Source of the DNA: Clarkia xantiana subsp. parviflora
Lineage: Eukaryota > Streptophyta > Magnoliopsida > Myrtales > Onagraceae
Reading direction: 5' to 3'
Assembly (NCBI GenBank): GCA_036873135.1
Contig: JAPTYO010000011.1
Span: 16,378,747 to 16,442,746, forward strand
DNA length: 64,000 bases
Both the position numbers and the translations under genes were made by a program. Shown one piece after another: positions 1-11,856 of the stretch; position 1 is the first letter of the stretch, and every line of letters starts with the position of its first letter. The notes below the pieces were generated by a model. That model saw only the letters and a list, made by a program, of their open reading frames with translations. It was not told the origin of the DNA and did not search any database.

Positions 1-1156
1 CCGGCCACCCCACCTCCGATTCCGGCCACGGCGGTGCAACTCCTAACTTCAATTTGATTGCTGTGTTCAGTCCTTTAACTTCACGCTCCTAACTTCAAGC
101 TTGTCGTCCAGACCTGCACACATGGGCAGAAGAAGAAGAATGTTCCGTCCGAACCCGCTTGATGTAACAGACTCGACGAATCTTCAATTTGACTGCTGTG
201 TTCAGTCCTTTAACTTCACGCTCCTAACTTCAAGCTTGTCGTCCAGACCTGCACACATGGGCAGAAGAAGAAGAATGTTCCGTCCGAACCCGCTTGATGT
301 AACGGACTCGACGAATCTTCAATTTGATTGCTGTGTTCAGTCCTTTAATTTCACGCTCCTAACTTCAAGCTTGTCGTCCAGACCTGCACACATGGGCAGA
401 AGAAGAAGAATGTTCCGTCCGAACCCGCTTGATGTAACGGACTCGACGAATCTTCAATTTGACTGTTGTGTTCAGTCATTTAACTTCACGCTCCTAACTT
501 CAAGCTTGTCGTCCAGACCTGCACACATGGGCAGAAGAAGAAGAATGTTCCGTCCGAACCCGCTTGATGTAACGGACTCGACGAATCTTCAATTTGATTG
601 CTGTGTTCAGTCCTTTAACTTCACGCTCCTAACTTCAAGCTTGTCGTCCAGACCTGCACACATGGGCAGTAACCAGCACGTAGGGGGTGGTGCCGGTTGA
701 GCCCTCTCTGATGCTTAAATGAGTATTCTAGAGAGATAAAGCTAGAGAGAAGTCAGAGCTCTAAAGCCAATCTCAAGTGAATGTAAAAGAAAATGGATGA
801 CCAAGGCTCCATATTTATAAACAACCTTAGAACCGATCCCGATTTTTGTGCGGTTTGACGCTGGTTTAAAGGAAAATGTGAACCGTCGTCTGGTTTGATT
901 GAAGTTGGCTATTAGAAAAACTCTAACTTGGTGTGAGGACACAAATGGGATACACACGCTGCAGACGACGACTCGGGTCACGTCGGGTTCGGACGACCCT
1001 GGCGCGATCCGGGTCGTCTAGGGCAATCCGGACGCGTGTGTCGCGCGTCCGGACCGTTTTAAACTTCGAGAGCGTGTTTTGACGGTTTACGTGATTTTTA
1101 CGTGTTTGCGAAGTCCGGAATGTAAATACGAACTCGAATTGGGCATATATCCATCA
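1..1156 (-). mobile_element. E1 3' LTR (left end outside window)
   Basis: The right boundary CCATCA at 1151-1156 is followed by a purine tract on the minus strand. A TATA-like box lies at about 808-820 (minus reading TTTATAAATA). The motif TTAAGCATC-G-GAG, shared with the LTRs of E2, E3 and E4, lies at about 697-720, downstream of the TATA box in the minus sense. The distal part is made of 135-bp tandem repeats. The sequence from about 660 onward aligns by eye with the E3 LTR at 38.2 kb. Confidence 0.8.
46..668. repeat. 135-bp tandem repeat inside the E1 LTR
   Basis: About 4.6 copies of a 135-bp unit, with the recurring word TTGTCGTCCAGACCTGC at 101, 236, 371, 506 and 641. Copies differ by only a few substitutions. 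Because 135 is a multiple of 3, a 199-codon open frame runs through the array on the plus strand. It shows no family resemblance and should not be read as a gene. Confidence 0.95.
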
Positions 1157-1171
1157 CTTGCCCCCAAGTCA
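1157..1171 (-). other. E1 polypurine tract
   Basis: On the minus strand a G-rich run (GACTTGGGGGCAAG) lies directly before the LTR start TGATGG. This is the expected plus-strand priming site for reverse transcription and gives the element its direction. E2, E3 and E4 have closely similar tracts at the same place. Confidence 0.7.
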
Positions 1172-2905
1172 AATAATGGTCTGACCCTTAATTGACTCTA
1201 TTTTAAGATAGGATACATGTACAATTTGGGCCCGATGCTGACCTCAGGCGATGGTTTGTTGTCGGTTGGGCACGCGGGCCTTAATTTCGCCTAACTTTAT
1301 TTTTCTTGGCGAGTATTTGATATCTGCTGACATGATTAGTTTAACAGATATGCATATATATATATATACGAAGAATATATGTGACGAGTTATAAATTTAT
1401 GTAATCATGTTCATGGGTGTTGACATGTGTAAGAATATACTAATCATGAATGTGTTAGCTACGGACGTATCTGACACGTACATGACGAGTGTGATGATAT
1501 AGATGTGCATGATGCGATGACGTGTTATTAATAATAAGATCATGCAGTCGACTATGCGATGATGAACACATGGATCATGGTTTAAGATAAATAAATCATG
1601 TATACATATAACACATGAGTATGGTTGCACATGTTGAGTCTAAAAATGACGTGTGTTGTAACTAGGATGTAAAAACACTTAGTCATGCCAGTAAAGATTT
1701 GTAGAAAATAGAGAGGGGTCAAGGATTACCCATAGGATCAAACACTATTAGTGGAAATAGTAGAGAGAATTTCCATAAACCTTCACACTTAATAGTTTTT
1801 GGGAGCTCTCTCATTTCTTGGAGAAGAATAAACTTTGGAGTGGCAAATTCGGAGGCCAAATATTTGAAGACCAAGCAATTCCATCAAACCATCACAACCG
1901 GCGAGATTTCCAGCAGGAGGAGGAGGCCACGGCGCGGCGGAGCACGGCGGCGCGTGGCTGATCGGCAATGGCGGGAGTTTTCCGGCGGCGTTGGACTATT
2001 TGCAACATCGTTTAGGCTCAATTTGACCTTGATTGTCTTTTGAAATTGATTACTCTAGAATGCACACAAGGTGTTTGTTAAAAATCCTAAAAGAGGTTAG
2101 TCCCCCAAATCGGCCAAAATTTTGGCTAAGTGCTGAAAATTTATTAACATGATTGTAAGCAGTAATACTCCCCTCATGTATGGTGATCATTATCGACATG
2201 TTGCACCATGATGTAGATAGTGTTCGAACATGCTTGATGTTGATTGTTGATAGTTGATAATTGATCATTGTTATCTCCTTCATGATAAAACACTTAGAGA
2301 ATATTTCTTGATGGTTGATGTTTACTACTTGACATTCGTCGTCTGTCGACTGTCGCCTGCTACCATAGTAAAACACTTAAAAAATATTTCTTGATTGTCG
2401 ACGCTTGTTATCAGTCGACTGCTGACATAGTGGAACACTTAGAAATTATTCCTTGATAGTCGACGCTTGTTAACAGTCGACTGCTGACATAGTGGAACAC
2501 TTAGAAAATATTTCTTGATAGTCGACGCTTGTTATCAGTCGACTGCTGACATAGTGGGAATACTTAAGACGTTAGTGCTATAATCATATTCGCACTTGTT
2601 GCCTTAAGAAAAGGCACAGTGTCATGTAGTCGCGCGTAGATCATATAATGCACATAAGTGTCGGGACGAGGCCCATGTCAACATAGAGTTGCCACCCGAG
2701 GGGGATGTTCGCTATGTGATGAATAGAGACTAACAAGCCTATAGATATGTGGTTGTCTTCATGTGAATAGTGTTTGTTGCTTAGTGCTCGCATATGTAGC
2801 TGTCATATATACGTGCGTTGATCAAGTTGTTATCTGCCTTTGCAGGTTGGGTTGTCCGGACAGTTTCTTTGAGTTCACACTTGTAGCTAATCTGAGATAG
2901 TTTCT
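1172..2905. other. E1 non-coding region between 3' LTR and antisense gene
   Basis: This stretch has no supported coding frame. It contains a GC-rich patch (about 1900-2000) rich in GGCGG words. A similar patch lies before the antisense gene of E4 (48.83-49.15 kb), so it may be the untranslated leader of the antisense transcript. 62-bp tandem repeats occupy 2288-2560. A short 67-codon frame at 1840-2043 lies in the GC-rich patch and is not supported as a gene. Confidence 0.5.
2288..2560. repeat. 62-bp tandem repeat
   Basis: The word AACACTTAGAAAATATTTC recurs at about 2289, 2372, 2434 and 2496. The last three spacings are 62 bp and the first is 83 bp. Each unit also carries two GTCGAC-type palindromic words (TCGACGCTTGTTATCAGTCGA), giving a small inverted repeat per unit. 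Confidence 0.85.
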
Positions 2906-5299
2906 ATGAGTAAGTCTCCCATTCCTACCCCGTGTGTTACTTTATGTTCAGATACTGGCGGCGAGTCAGAGGCCGATTTGATAGCATACTTGGATAGCGA
3001 GTTAAGAGCTGGCACTGATCACACCTTGGAGTCTGCAGCAGAGGTAGACGACAGAGGTGACCCAGCACTTTTGTAACAACCGAATAAGTGAAGAGCGATA
3101 TATGTTGTATGCGTCTTCCTCCGGACTTTGTCCATACTTAGAAGCTGTATTCCCTTACGACGTACTTCCAGGAGTTATCCCAGGACAACCTATGGCGCCT
3201 CCTGACGACTTATCGTCTGTTTACTTAGGGCAGATTCAGGAAGGTCTGCGCTTTCCTTATTGTCCGGACCCGGTTGATCTCTTCCAATATTATCAGATCT
3301 CGCCGTTGGATCTTGCACCTGCTAGGCTCCGTGTGTGGACTTTCTTCCGAGTTTTTTCTCACCATCAGTCGTGGCATTATTCCACAGTTATCTTCCGTTG
3401 TTTCTACCAACTTATGCGTCTGGACGTAACGGGGTTGTGTGGCGTTAAGATGCGTTGGCCTTGTCTTCAAGAAAAGGGGTTTACTTCACTTGGGATCGGA
3501 GACGCGGAGTGGGATAGTGATGTCCGGCTTGCTGGGAAGGCTGACTGTTTCGGCTCTCAATGGCGACATCAATACTTCTTCGTGTGTGATGTCGGTACTA
3601 CTTGGGATACAACACATGTTGTAGAGGATGATCCTGCCCCCTCCTTCTCTGAGCTCTCTTCGGACGAAAAGAAGGTTTTGAAGCATATATATCAGTGTCA
3701 ACAAGCGCGCACTTATCTGTGTTTGTTGCGTGCATCAGATCAGGAGTTGATTGATGCTGGGATTCATGTGCTTTCTTCTGAGGATTCGGTATGCTGAAAG
3801 CCTTTATAAATTCTTACTATATTGTTATGTAAGTTGGTTTGATGGAAAGAGCTCGTTCTTGCAGACGGATCCTGCTCATGTTATCTCTTCTTCCAAGAAG
3901 GTCGTGTCGTCTTCTGCTCCTCCTCCACCTAAGGCTTCCGGTCCTGGCTGCGGCAATGGATTGATGGGTAAGATGTTTGCTTGTGATTTTCTTTTTGACT
4001 TACTACTCCTCCAAGTTGTTATTCTTAACTTGACTTTATTTGCAGGCTGCTCACCACTTGTGACTGAGCGCGTCGTTCCTGCTCCAAACTCCAGCGTTCC
4101 AGCTAAGAGATCCGACACGGCGGCGTGTGCCTCGAATGACCCTAAGCACGCTAAGGTTGGTGCGACAAGCCAAACTCCTTCTTGCGGGAGGGGAAAAGGA
4201 GTGGAAGATCACACTGAAGCGCCTTTTACCCCCCTGTCGAGGGACCGACCCGTGGAGGAGCGTACTCCTCGTCGAGGTATATGTTGCAAGCTTCTTTCTT
4301 TTGCTATCCTTGACTTATTTTGATTGTTGTTTGCTTCACAACGCTCTCAGCACTTGGGCGTGCTGACTAGATTCGTCCTTTGGAGGGCGACATATCTGGG
4401 AGTGACTGGACACCTTTTGCTATCGGTAGTCCTCAATTTTCTAAGGATTCTAAACTTAGCATTCAGAGGTAGGAGTACGAGTGTTGCAGAGGTTTGTTCC
4501 TCCTGGCGATTGACGCATTCGACCATCGACTGATGAAGAGGCACATGCTTATGTTGAGGGTGCCTTGACTCGATTCGCTCCTGTGAGAATCAGTCTTTTT
4601 TTTTTTTTTTATTTGTATGAAAGCATGCATTGTTATGACACCTTTATGCCTTGTTTATTTTTGCATTGTTCACAGGTCCTTGCTGACATGGTCAACATGT
4701 CGTCATTTATGATGGAGCTTTTGAGCGAGAGGCGGGCTGCAGTTGAGAAGTGCGACGCTGTTCGTCATGAGCTTGCTCAATCCAAGGAGAGGGTGCGCAC
4801 TCTTAACTCGAAGGCAGCGGATTTTGAGGCTCGTTACAACTCTCTTCGGGCTCGACTTGTCGAGCTTCAGGCAGGGATCGTTGCTCTTGAAAAGAAGATC
4901 ACATAGGATGTTAACGCGCATGAGATAGCGTTGCGTGCTGCGCGCGAGGAGGGATTTAAGGCTGGCAAGGAGGAGGGGCTTGCTGAGTAACCAACCACTC
5001 TTGCCTTTGTTAGTGCGGTCGATGCCGCTGCTAAAGTGAAGTCTGATAAGCTTATTGGGGAGTTTGCAGAGGATTACATCCGTAGGGTGAGCATTCTTGC
5101 CCCCGACTTCCCTTTTGACAAGCTGGGTCCTTACACGAATTATGCTGTCGGACATGTTAACTCTTTGCGTCGTTTGACACTTGAGGATGTCAACTATGAG
5201 ATGTTGTTTGGTGATGATGATGGTATCGACCTTTTTATCACCTTTGCTGAGATCATGGAAGTTGCCCCCGGGCAAGCTAGAGATGATGACATCTCGTGA
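2906..5299 (+). pseudogene. Antisense gene of E1 (putative gypsy-type transposon family protein), five exons
   Basis: This gene runs opposite to E1. Proposed exons are 2906-3788, 3833-3967, 4046-4276, 4351-4582 and 4676-5299, bounded by GT..AG signals whose places match the E4 homologue. Exon 1 encodes a globular domain of about 245 residues (LRFPYC, then FRCFYQL, then a YFFV segment) resembling the plant family PF04195. Exons 2-4 encode a low-complexity Ser/Pro/Lys linker. Exon 5 encodes a coiled coil, then a PDFPFDKLG motif also present in E3. Breaks: the frame from ATG 2906 meets a stop near 3077 and exon 1 continues in another frame, and stops occur in exon 5 near 4903 and 4988. Function is unknown. 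The family is known only as associated with Gypsy elements. Splicing is inferred, not demonstrated. Confidence 0.75.
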
Positions 5300-6242
5300 G
5301 TGACATCATGTTGATTGTCGTGAGTGTGTCAAACTCTTGTACATAGATTTTGGTTCCCGTGTTTTGAGTTGGGGCTGCTCTGGGAGTTGACCCTTGAAGC
5401 TTTGTTTATGTTCTCCTTGCTTGAGATTTTGTTTTCTAGACCTGTCATGATCGTAGTAAAAATGCATGATAACTTGTTATTAGTATTTCATATCTTGTGT
5501 TACCATAGTGGTCCGTATATATTGGACTTGCATGATAGGATAAGAATCCTTGTTGTAGTGGATATATCATCCGTAGCTGTGACAATAGGACGTGCGTCGC
5601 TAAGTGTCATGAGTGCCCATCTTGTTTTAAACCCAAGGAATGGCGTAATGAGTGTATCGAGTACTTGCCGTGTTTATAGATATAGTAACACGCAAGATCA
5701 TGGGATAGTATTGCACTTGGCGCTGACACTTGGCACGAGGGCACTTGGCATGTAGTAGAGTCGTCTTGGCGAGGCAAGACATTAGTTTATACCGTCTCTT
5801 AGTTCCACTCTAAGGCGACGTTGTGACAATACGCTACTTGTTCTATACTATCCGTTTTTCCGTCCGTCAGTTGGGCACACCCCGTGTGACGTTGTTGCAA
5901 ATCTTTCCATGGTTAGACCCGTACTTACTTTGCGATGCTATTGCACCTCTCCATGGTTAGTAAAGAAGGGCTGCATAAGACCGCTTTTAGAATGACTTGC
6001 AGTTTTTTCCGTCTCTTGGTCCATTCCAAGGCGACATTGTGGCAAGACACTACTTGCTGCATTTGGTGTGTTTTATTATGTTATATGCTCACGGGCAAAA
6101 TAGCGTTGTACAAGACTCGACTTGTAAGTTTGGTAAGTTTTTCAAACAGGGTGCGCTCCTGCTAGTGTGTATCAACCCGCGATGGGGAAGCATACTTCGT
6201 AATAGCATGGGGTTGCCCTCTAACGAGAGAATGTCGCGCAAT
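5300..6242. repeat. E1 internal non-coding repeats, related to E3 at 42.3-44.2 kb
   Basis: Recurring phrases include a CCGTCTCTTGGTCCATTCCA word, CAAGACACTACTTGCTG, and ATGGGGTTGCCCTC. All are also present in E3 between 42.8 and 44.2 kb. Short open frames here (5324-5755, 5997-6308) show no domain and are not supported. The region resumes at 8640-8742 after the hAT insertion. Confidence 0.65.
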
Positions 6243-6250
6243 GATGTATC
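6243..6250. repeat. 8-bp target duplication of the hAT element (left)
   Basis: GATGTATC here is repeated exactly at 8632-8639 on the other side of the element, which is the length expected for hAT transposition. Confidence 0.9.
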
Positions 6251-6325
6251 CAGGGACGGAGCCAGAATTATTTTCCAGAGGGGGCAATTATATATAAGGT
6301 GTAAATGAGTCGGCAATTATACATA

Positions 6326-6661
6326 GAGGTGTAAATGAGTCAGATCGAGTATTTGGTAAGCTCGACTCGACTCATTTTAATTGACCTCGATCGGTGTCAT
6401 ACTCGATGAGTTCGAGTTCGATTCGGCTTGATAACTTTACAATTTTTCAATTAAATCATAAATAACACACCTTAATTTGAGCTCGAATCGACTCGATTAG
6501 GCATTTGGCTCGAGTTCGAGGTTGAACTCGACTCGACTTGAATTGAATACATATAATGTAAAACTCGAGCTCGAACTCGATTCGAACTTTAGCGAGTCGA
6601 ATTCGAATATCAACTGTGTCGATCTCGAGTAGCTTACAAGTAGCATGGCTCGTTTACACTC
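6326..6661. mobile_element. Inverted-repeat MITE (GAGTGTAAACGAGYC type) within the hAT element
   Basis: The left end GAGGTGTAAATGAGTC is inverted at the right end as GGCTCGTTTACACTC. The interior is full of CTCGACTCG and CGAGTTCGAG words that fold back on each other. A 30-bp segment containing GGTGTAAATGAGTC is also tandemly duplicated just outside the left end (6283-6341). No clear target duplication was found, so the superfamily is open. Confidence 0.55.
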
Positions 6662-7091
6662 TTAACTATAAATGTTTTCAGAGACGGAGCAATAAGTATT
6701 TTTGGGGCAACTATATATACATGTTTTTAGAAATTTCAAATGAAATGTAAAAGTTAATCCTAATATGTTTGTGAGTAGCGATGAGAAAAAAATGATTATA
6801 AGTATAAAATATTTTTTAAGAAATCATAAACTCAACATTTTTCATTAGTTATAACTGTAAACTAATATTTTATTTAAAAAAAATACATACTAACTTTAGA
6901 AGATTTGTTATTGTCTACACCATATTTTTACCAAATGCAAAATATTTATGATTATAGTTAATAAAAATAAATAATTAACATATAATAACAATATAAAAAA
7001 ATCAGAAGCTTAAATATATTCAGTTTTTTTAAAATATAGTAAAATTACATTTGTTTTGAAAAAATACATTCTCTCTTCTTATTTTGAGAAA

Positions 7092-7293
7092 AGGGCATGG
7101 CTATAATGAAGTCGACTGATAAGTCAGTCGAATTTTTGACCGTTGGATCATCTTGCCTCAGATAATCGCGCCCCTCTGAATCTTTTCTCGTTATTTCTCT
7201 AACTTTCTCTTTCCTCTTTCCTGAGTAACTTTAGTCTCTTTTGAGTCTTTCCTCTTTCTTTGACTTTTTCTTCATTTACGTTTTATTATATAT

Positions 7294-7339
<46 letters not shown>

Positions 7340-8244
7340 CAACAAATTAGAAAATTATTATTATATCTACATGGAAAAATAATTTCAACTATATTATGTT
7401 AGATATTATATATTATATTATTTTCTTATAATATATAATATATAATATCTAAACAACTAAATAATGTTAATGATTTATTTCCAAATAAATCACGTTTATT
7501 TTACCTCAATAATACTATTTTGAAAAAAAATACAAAATAATAAGTTTTCAAAACTTATTATTAGAGTAGCACATGCTGCAACCAGTAGTTGCGGCATATT
7601 TTTTTAAAATTTTATAATTTGGGTAGTTTAATTATTATTTTTCTAAAATCTTATTGCATTAAGTGGACGGTTTGATCGGGTAAATCCCGACCCAAAGTGA
7701 AAATATGCTCCATGTATTTTTTATGGTTTTTTTCTTAAAAAATTTTAGGGATGGAATGGTTTGGATTCCAAACTGTTCGCCCAGCTTAATTGTCTCAAAA
7801 AAACCCATAAAACTATAAAATAATTTTGTCATTTAGATTTCACTCGACCAAATTATTTATGAAACGTAACATTTTATGTAGAAAAAAAACTATATATATT
7901 CTTGATTTTTTTACGTAGACTTTATTATATTAACATGATCTAAGTACTTAATTTTTTTAAACTATGTAGATCGTATAAATTATTTCTTTTAAAATAAAGT
8001 ATATAATATCAATTGTAGTTGGATTTATTTTTTCATGTAAAATATGTATAATAATAATTTACTCTCTTTTTGCCATGAAATAACAATAAGTTAATAAAAA
8101 TATAAATAAATTAAAAGAAAGTAAAAGAAAAGGAAATGAGAGATGATGAAAATATGCGGAGTTAATGAAAAAAGATGGAAGGGCGCGTGCATTGGGTTCC
8201 AAAATCCGACTGACAAATCAGTCGACTCCAATATAGCCATTCCC
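7092..8244. mobile_element. Mutator-like non-autonomous element nested in the hAT
   Basis: The terminal inverted repeats are about 45 bp (left GGCATGGCTATAATGAAGTC, right arm the inverse of GGAATGGCTATATTGGAGTC), each continuing into a GTCGACTGA-containing hairpin word. The host sequence TTTTGAGAAA is duplicated at 7082-7091 and 8245-8254, a 9-11 bp duplication typical of Mutator-like elements. No transposase frame is present, and the interior is AT-rich with a TA microsatellite. Confidence 0.75.
7286..7334. repeat. TA dinucleotide microsatellite
   Basis: An almost uninterrupted (TA)n run inside the Mutator-like element. Confidence 0.95.
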
Positions 8245-8742
8245 TTTTGAGAAACGTGTAAAACTCATTTTTATAGGCACTATCTCTTTTATTATTATTA
8301 AATATTATATATATTTTTTCTCAAATCTCTCTCTTACTTTTATATCTTCTTCTTCCTAGTTTCAAGTAAAACGAAGAACTTACCTTTTTCTGTAACTTTT
8401 TTCTTTCATCTTCATCTTCTTTAGATAGATATGAAGTGAATGGATGAATGTTTATATTTACTATGGTCTATGGGGCAAAATAGACACTTAAACGAACACT
8501 TACCCATTTTCAGGAGGGGCAAAGTGAAGAAAGGCCAATTTTTTCTTTTCAAATCCTTTAAGCATTCATGGGGTTCACTCAGTTCAGAGGGGGCAAGTGC
8601 CCTCTCTGGACCCAACGTGGCTCCGTGCCTGGATGTATCAACCCGCGCTGGGAAGCATACTTTGTAGTAGCATGGGGTTGTCGTCTAACAAGAGGACGTC
8701 CACCATGATGTATCAACCCGCGTTGGGGAAGCATAAGGTTAT

Positions 8743-9175
8743 TTTTTAAATTTTAAGTAATATTAGGGTTTATATAATTTTAGGGCTTAGAATTTAAGTA
8801 GTTAATGATTCATGTTAAAAAAAAAAATCTATTGAGTTGGGAAAATCGATTTGTCGGGTGACCTCTAAATATATAATTTTATTTTTTATTTTTTTAAATT
8901 CTACTATATTGGATGAACAGTTTGCGGGTTAACCCTAGATGATAAAACTATTTAAAATAATTTGCCCACTAGGGCTAATTGGACCAACCGTTCACCCAAC
9001 GCAATATGTTTGTAAAAAAAAAATCAATTTTATAAAATTCACCCGGTTAAAATGTTTGTCCAATCCAATATATTTTTAGAATAAAAATATAAAACTACAT
9101 AAATTTAAAACTGCATAAACTCTAAAATTACTTATTATTATTATTTTTAAAAAGAAAACACTAAATAGAACAACG
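8743..9175. repeat. AT-rich foldback repeat
   Basis: The left-arm word TAAGTAATATTAGGGTTTAT is mirrored near 9100-9130 (AACTCTAAAATTACTTA), and GGATGAACAGTTTGCGGGTT is mirrored by ACCAACCGTTCACCCAACG near 8990. This suggests one imperfect palindrome of about 430 bp. Its left edge coincides with the loss of E1 homology, so this insertion may have cut E1. No duplication was identified. Confidence 0.45.
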
Positions 9176-9929
9176 GTGTGCCGCTGTTACCAATAGTGCC
9201 ACAAAACTGAAAATAATGGGAAAAAGAAATGGTATTGTTGTTACCAATGCTGTCTGTTATTTCGTTTAATATAGTTTTTAAACCTTATTATTGATATATT
9301 TGGATTTTATTATATTATTATTTACCGAAAATTTTCCAACTTCCGCTAGCGACTTATTCCCTAATTTTGTATGAGCGTCCCTCTTTTTTTGGTCATTTTG
9401 TTAGTCGCAAGTATTTAGCAATAGAAAATGTTCAACTTTGAATAACTGCACTTTTTTTGACCAAATGATCAGTGCACAATGAGCGGCCCAAATTGGAAAC
9501 GAATTTTTGAGCTTTTTTAATTTGAACAATCGAATATTTCTTTAAGATTTGGCCAAAAGAAAAAATATTTTCTTTAAGAAAATATTTTTTTCTTTAAGAG
9601 CAACGTTGTAGCACATGGGTGTATAATAATATCATTATATGAAATAAATCCCGACTTTTGGTTATGCAATCACTAATTAATAATTATAGTTTGTTTGGTC
9701 AACAAACCTTCTGCGAAGCTCATATTCGCAAGAGTATAATAAGATTTTTTTTGGCCATTAGTAGTATAATAAGATTTAGAGAATATAGAAATTTAAAAGT
9801 TCCACAGATTTGCTATGCCACTTTTAACACATTAATTATTATCTTCCTCTATTATTATTATTATTATTTTTTTTATTTTTAATCGCTCCTCTCCTTTTAA
9901 TCCCTCCTTTTTAAGACTGGCCATTTTAT
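9176..9929. other. AT-rich intergenic sequence without assignable features
   Basis: Homopolymer A/T runs and short ATT microsatellites are present (TTATTATTATTATT near 9850). The 74-codon frame at 9658-9882 is low-complexity and unsupported. Confidence 0.6.
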
Positions 9930-10440
9930 ACAACGACGGATCCAGTGTCTTGATAATAGAGGTACGGTATGTACCAATTTTTTTTTTTTTTTCTAAAAAA
10001 CTTAATATATTTTTTTAACAAAATTATATAAAATATACAACATGTTTGGAAAATATTATTTTTTATACTAATATATTTTAAAATATATATGTTTCAAAGC
10101 TGATAATTTGTACTTCCTTCAATTATCTATTCAAAATTGTTGTTAAATACATTTCAAATGTACAAAATTAACTAAGTAGTTTTCAAGTTATCATAACTAA
10201 ACTCTAATTGCTTATACAAATATTACAACCGAGTCCAATCGGAACAATACCGTTGGTATATAAGTTGAGTATCATTCGAGTCAGAACACTATTATAACAC
10301 TAGTATAAGTTATTAGGTCTTGATTTTGATATTTACAAAAGTATTTAGTTAATTAGTAAATTTAAAATGGATTTGACGATAATTTTGGACAGAAGATTGA
10401 AATAAATATATATTACCATTGTTTTAAAACATTTGTACAT
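9930..10440 (+). repeat. Dispersed AT-rich repeat, copy 1
   Basis: A patch ACAACGACGGATCCAGTG at about 9936, reminiscent of plant hAT ends, is followed by sequence that matches in reverse the region 59230-59580 (shared words include TACAACATGTTT, GTACTTCCTTC and GCTTATACAAATATTAC). It is probably a non-autonomous DNA element, but no complete ends could be defined. Confidence 0.5.
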
Positions 10441-10482
10441 TTTACTTCTGTTTTCTGATCTACTTTTGTTGTCGTATCTCTA

Positions 10483-11175
10483 ATGACGAATGAATCAGAC
10501 AAAACTCTGGGAGAAAATTCTAATCTCAACTATGGCGATACTCCAACATATCCTGTTGTCGAAGCGATGCCGAAAATCGATCACAACCATCCTCTTTACC
10601 TCCACTCTCAGATTCTGCTGGTCTATCCTTGCTTTCTGAAAAACTTACTAGTTCTGAGGATTATGGTTTTTGGAGTAAAGCTATGAGAATTTGTCTGATT
10701 TCGAAAAACAAACTCGTATTTGTAACAGGCGCTTGTAAGAAGGAGAATTTGATCCTAGCCGTCATCCTTTATGGGATCGTTGCAATGCATTAGTTCTGAC
10801 ATGGATCATGAACTCTGTTTCTCACGAGCTTATGTCTGGAAACATTTACATTGAAAGTGCTTTCTCTGTCTGGAATGATTTCAAGGAAAGGTTGCATAAA
10901 GTCAATGGTTTCCGCATTTTCAGTTGCTCAAAGATATTTTCCTGGCTCAGCAAGGTGTGGAGTCTATATCCACTTATTGCTAGACTCAGGACTATGTGGG
11001 AAAAGTTCGACGCTATTTGTAACCTACCTAACTGTGGCTGTCCAGAATTTTAAAATCATATCTTACATGCAAGCAACCTGAAACTCTTCCAGTTTTTAAA
11101 TAGCCTCAATGACTCTTATTCGAATGTTCGAACCAATTTGGTTATGAGAGAGGTTATCCCATCTGTTTCTCAGGC
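10483..11175 (+). pseudogene. C1 gag, N-terminal and capsid region (frameshifted)
   Basis: The frame opens with MTNESDKTL and an Asn/Pro-rich start. It then shifts several times to keep typical Copia gag text: HPLYLHS, LTSSEDYGFWSKAM, and in the frame at 10808 SVSHELMSGNIYIESAFSVW followed by RLRTMWEKFDAIC. These are the family's RNA-packaging capsid segments. At least three frame changes separate them, so no intact Gag can be made. Confidence 0.75.
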
Positions 11176-11184
11176 TTACTCTGT

Positions 11185-11856
11185 TTGATCCAAGGGGAAC
11201 ACCAACGGTGTATTTATACTAGTTCCATGGCCAATATTGATGATTCCAAACCCTCTTTTACCTCTGACACTTCTTCCAACAAATCAAGGGATCAAAAAAG
11301 GAATCTCAATTTGGTCTATGATTTTTGCAAAGCTCGAGGCCATGACTATAATCACTATTTTAAGAGGAAAGACTACCCGCCTGGTTGGAAATTTCGCAAT
11401 AATCAGGGTCAGGGCAGGACAGCTCAGAAGAATTCCGTAATCGATGCCAACTCTGATGTCCCTTGCAATGATGGTGGTGGTAGTGGAATCTCAACTCCTC
11501 TTGAGTTCCCCAGAAATCAACCTATGATGATCACTACTGAGCAGCTGGAGCACCTGGCTCGCAGCATGGCTAAATCTCATCATGATTCTAAGGTTGATTC
11601 TCGTGCAAATGTAGCATCAACCACTGCATGTATAACATTTTTTGTTCCTAATTCAATTAACTGTTCTGATTGGATTATTGACACTGGTGCCACCCATCAT
11701 ATGAGTTTTAAATCTGATTGGATGATTAGTTTCAAACATGTTTCTTCTTTTGTCCAATCACCTAATGGTGTTAAATCTAGAGTTGCTGGAATTATGAACG
11801 TTAAAATTGGCAAACACTTGTTTTTAAACAATGTCCTTTTTTTTGCCAGATTTTAA
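11185..11856 (+). pseudogene. C1 gag C-terminus and aspartic protease (223 codons)
   Basis: One open stretch holds a degenerate zinc knuckle around residue 48 (DFCKARGHDYNHYF, where the family has C-x2-C-x4-H-x4-C, so two Cys are lost). The Copia word YPPGWKF follows, then an aspartic protease active site WIIDTGATHHM near residue 165. Protease would process the polyprotein. The frame runs from the Met at 11185 to a stop after FFARF. The next domain continues in another frame. Confidence 0.8.

Larger units (their letters stand above)
6251..8631. mobile_element. Non-autonomous hAT element inserted in E1
   Basis: Left end CAGGGACGGAGCC and right end GGCTCCGTGCCTG form near-perfect terminal inverted repeats (one mismatch in 13). 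The inner flanks are also partly inverted (CCAGAGGGGGCA against TGCCCTCTCTGG). The flanking 8-bp duplication is perfect. The 2381-bp interior has no transposase frame. It carries a short inverted-repeat element (6326-6661) and a Mutator-like insertion (about 7092-8244). Two small overlapping frames at 8421-8667 near the right end look spurious. The element therefore needed a transposase in trans. Confidence 0.9.
1..8742 (-). mobile_element. E1: partial minus-strand Tat-type Gypsy element
   Basis: The element begins outside the window. Seen here are its 3' LTR (to 1156), a polypurine tract next to it, a long internal region with an antisense gene (2906-5299) and repetitive non-coding sequence that matches E3 around 42.8-44.2 kb. 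The match resumes after the hAT insertion (8640-8742) and then stops. No gag, protease, reverse transcriptase or integrase frame is visible, so the copy is truncated at about 8742 or those parts were lost. The orientation follows from the LTR end, where minus-strand sequence reads purine tract then TGATGGATAT, exactly as in E3 and E4. Confidence in a Gypsy/Tat assignment rests on this shared LTR and antisense-gene architecture, not on pol. Confidence 0.75.

Noticed and set aside
101..700. 199-codon open frame as a gene
   Set aside because: It is four and a half copies of a 135-bp LTR repeat whose length is a multiple of three.
1840..2043. 67-codon Arg-rich frame as a gene
   Set aside because: Composition of a GC-rich leader patch; not kept in E4 at the same place.
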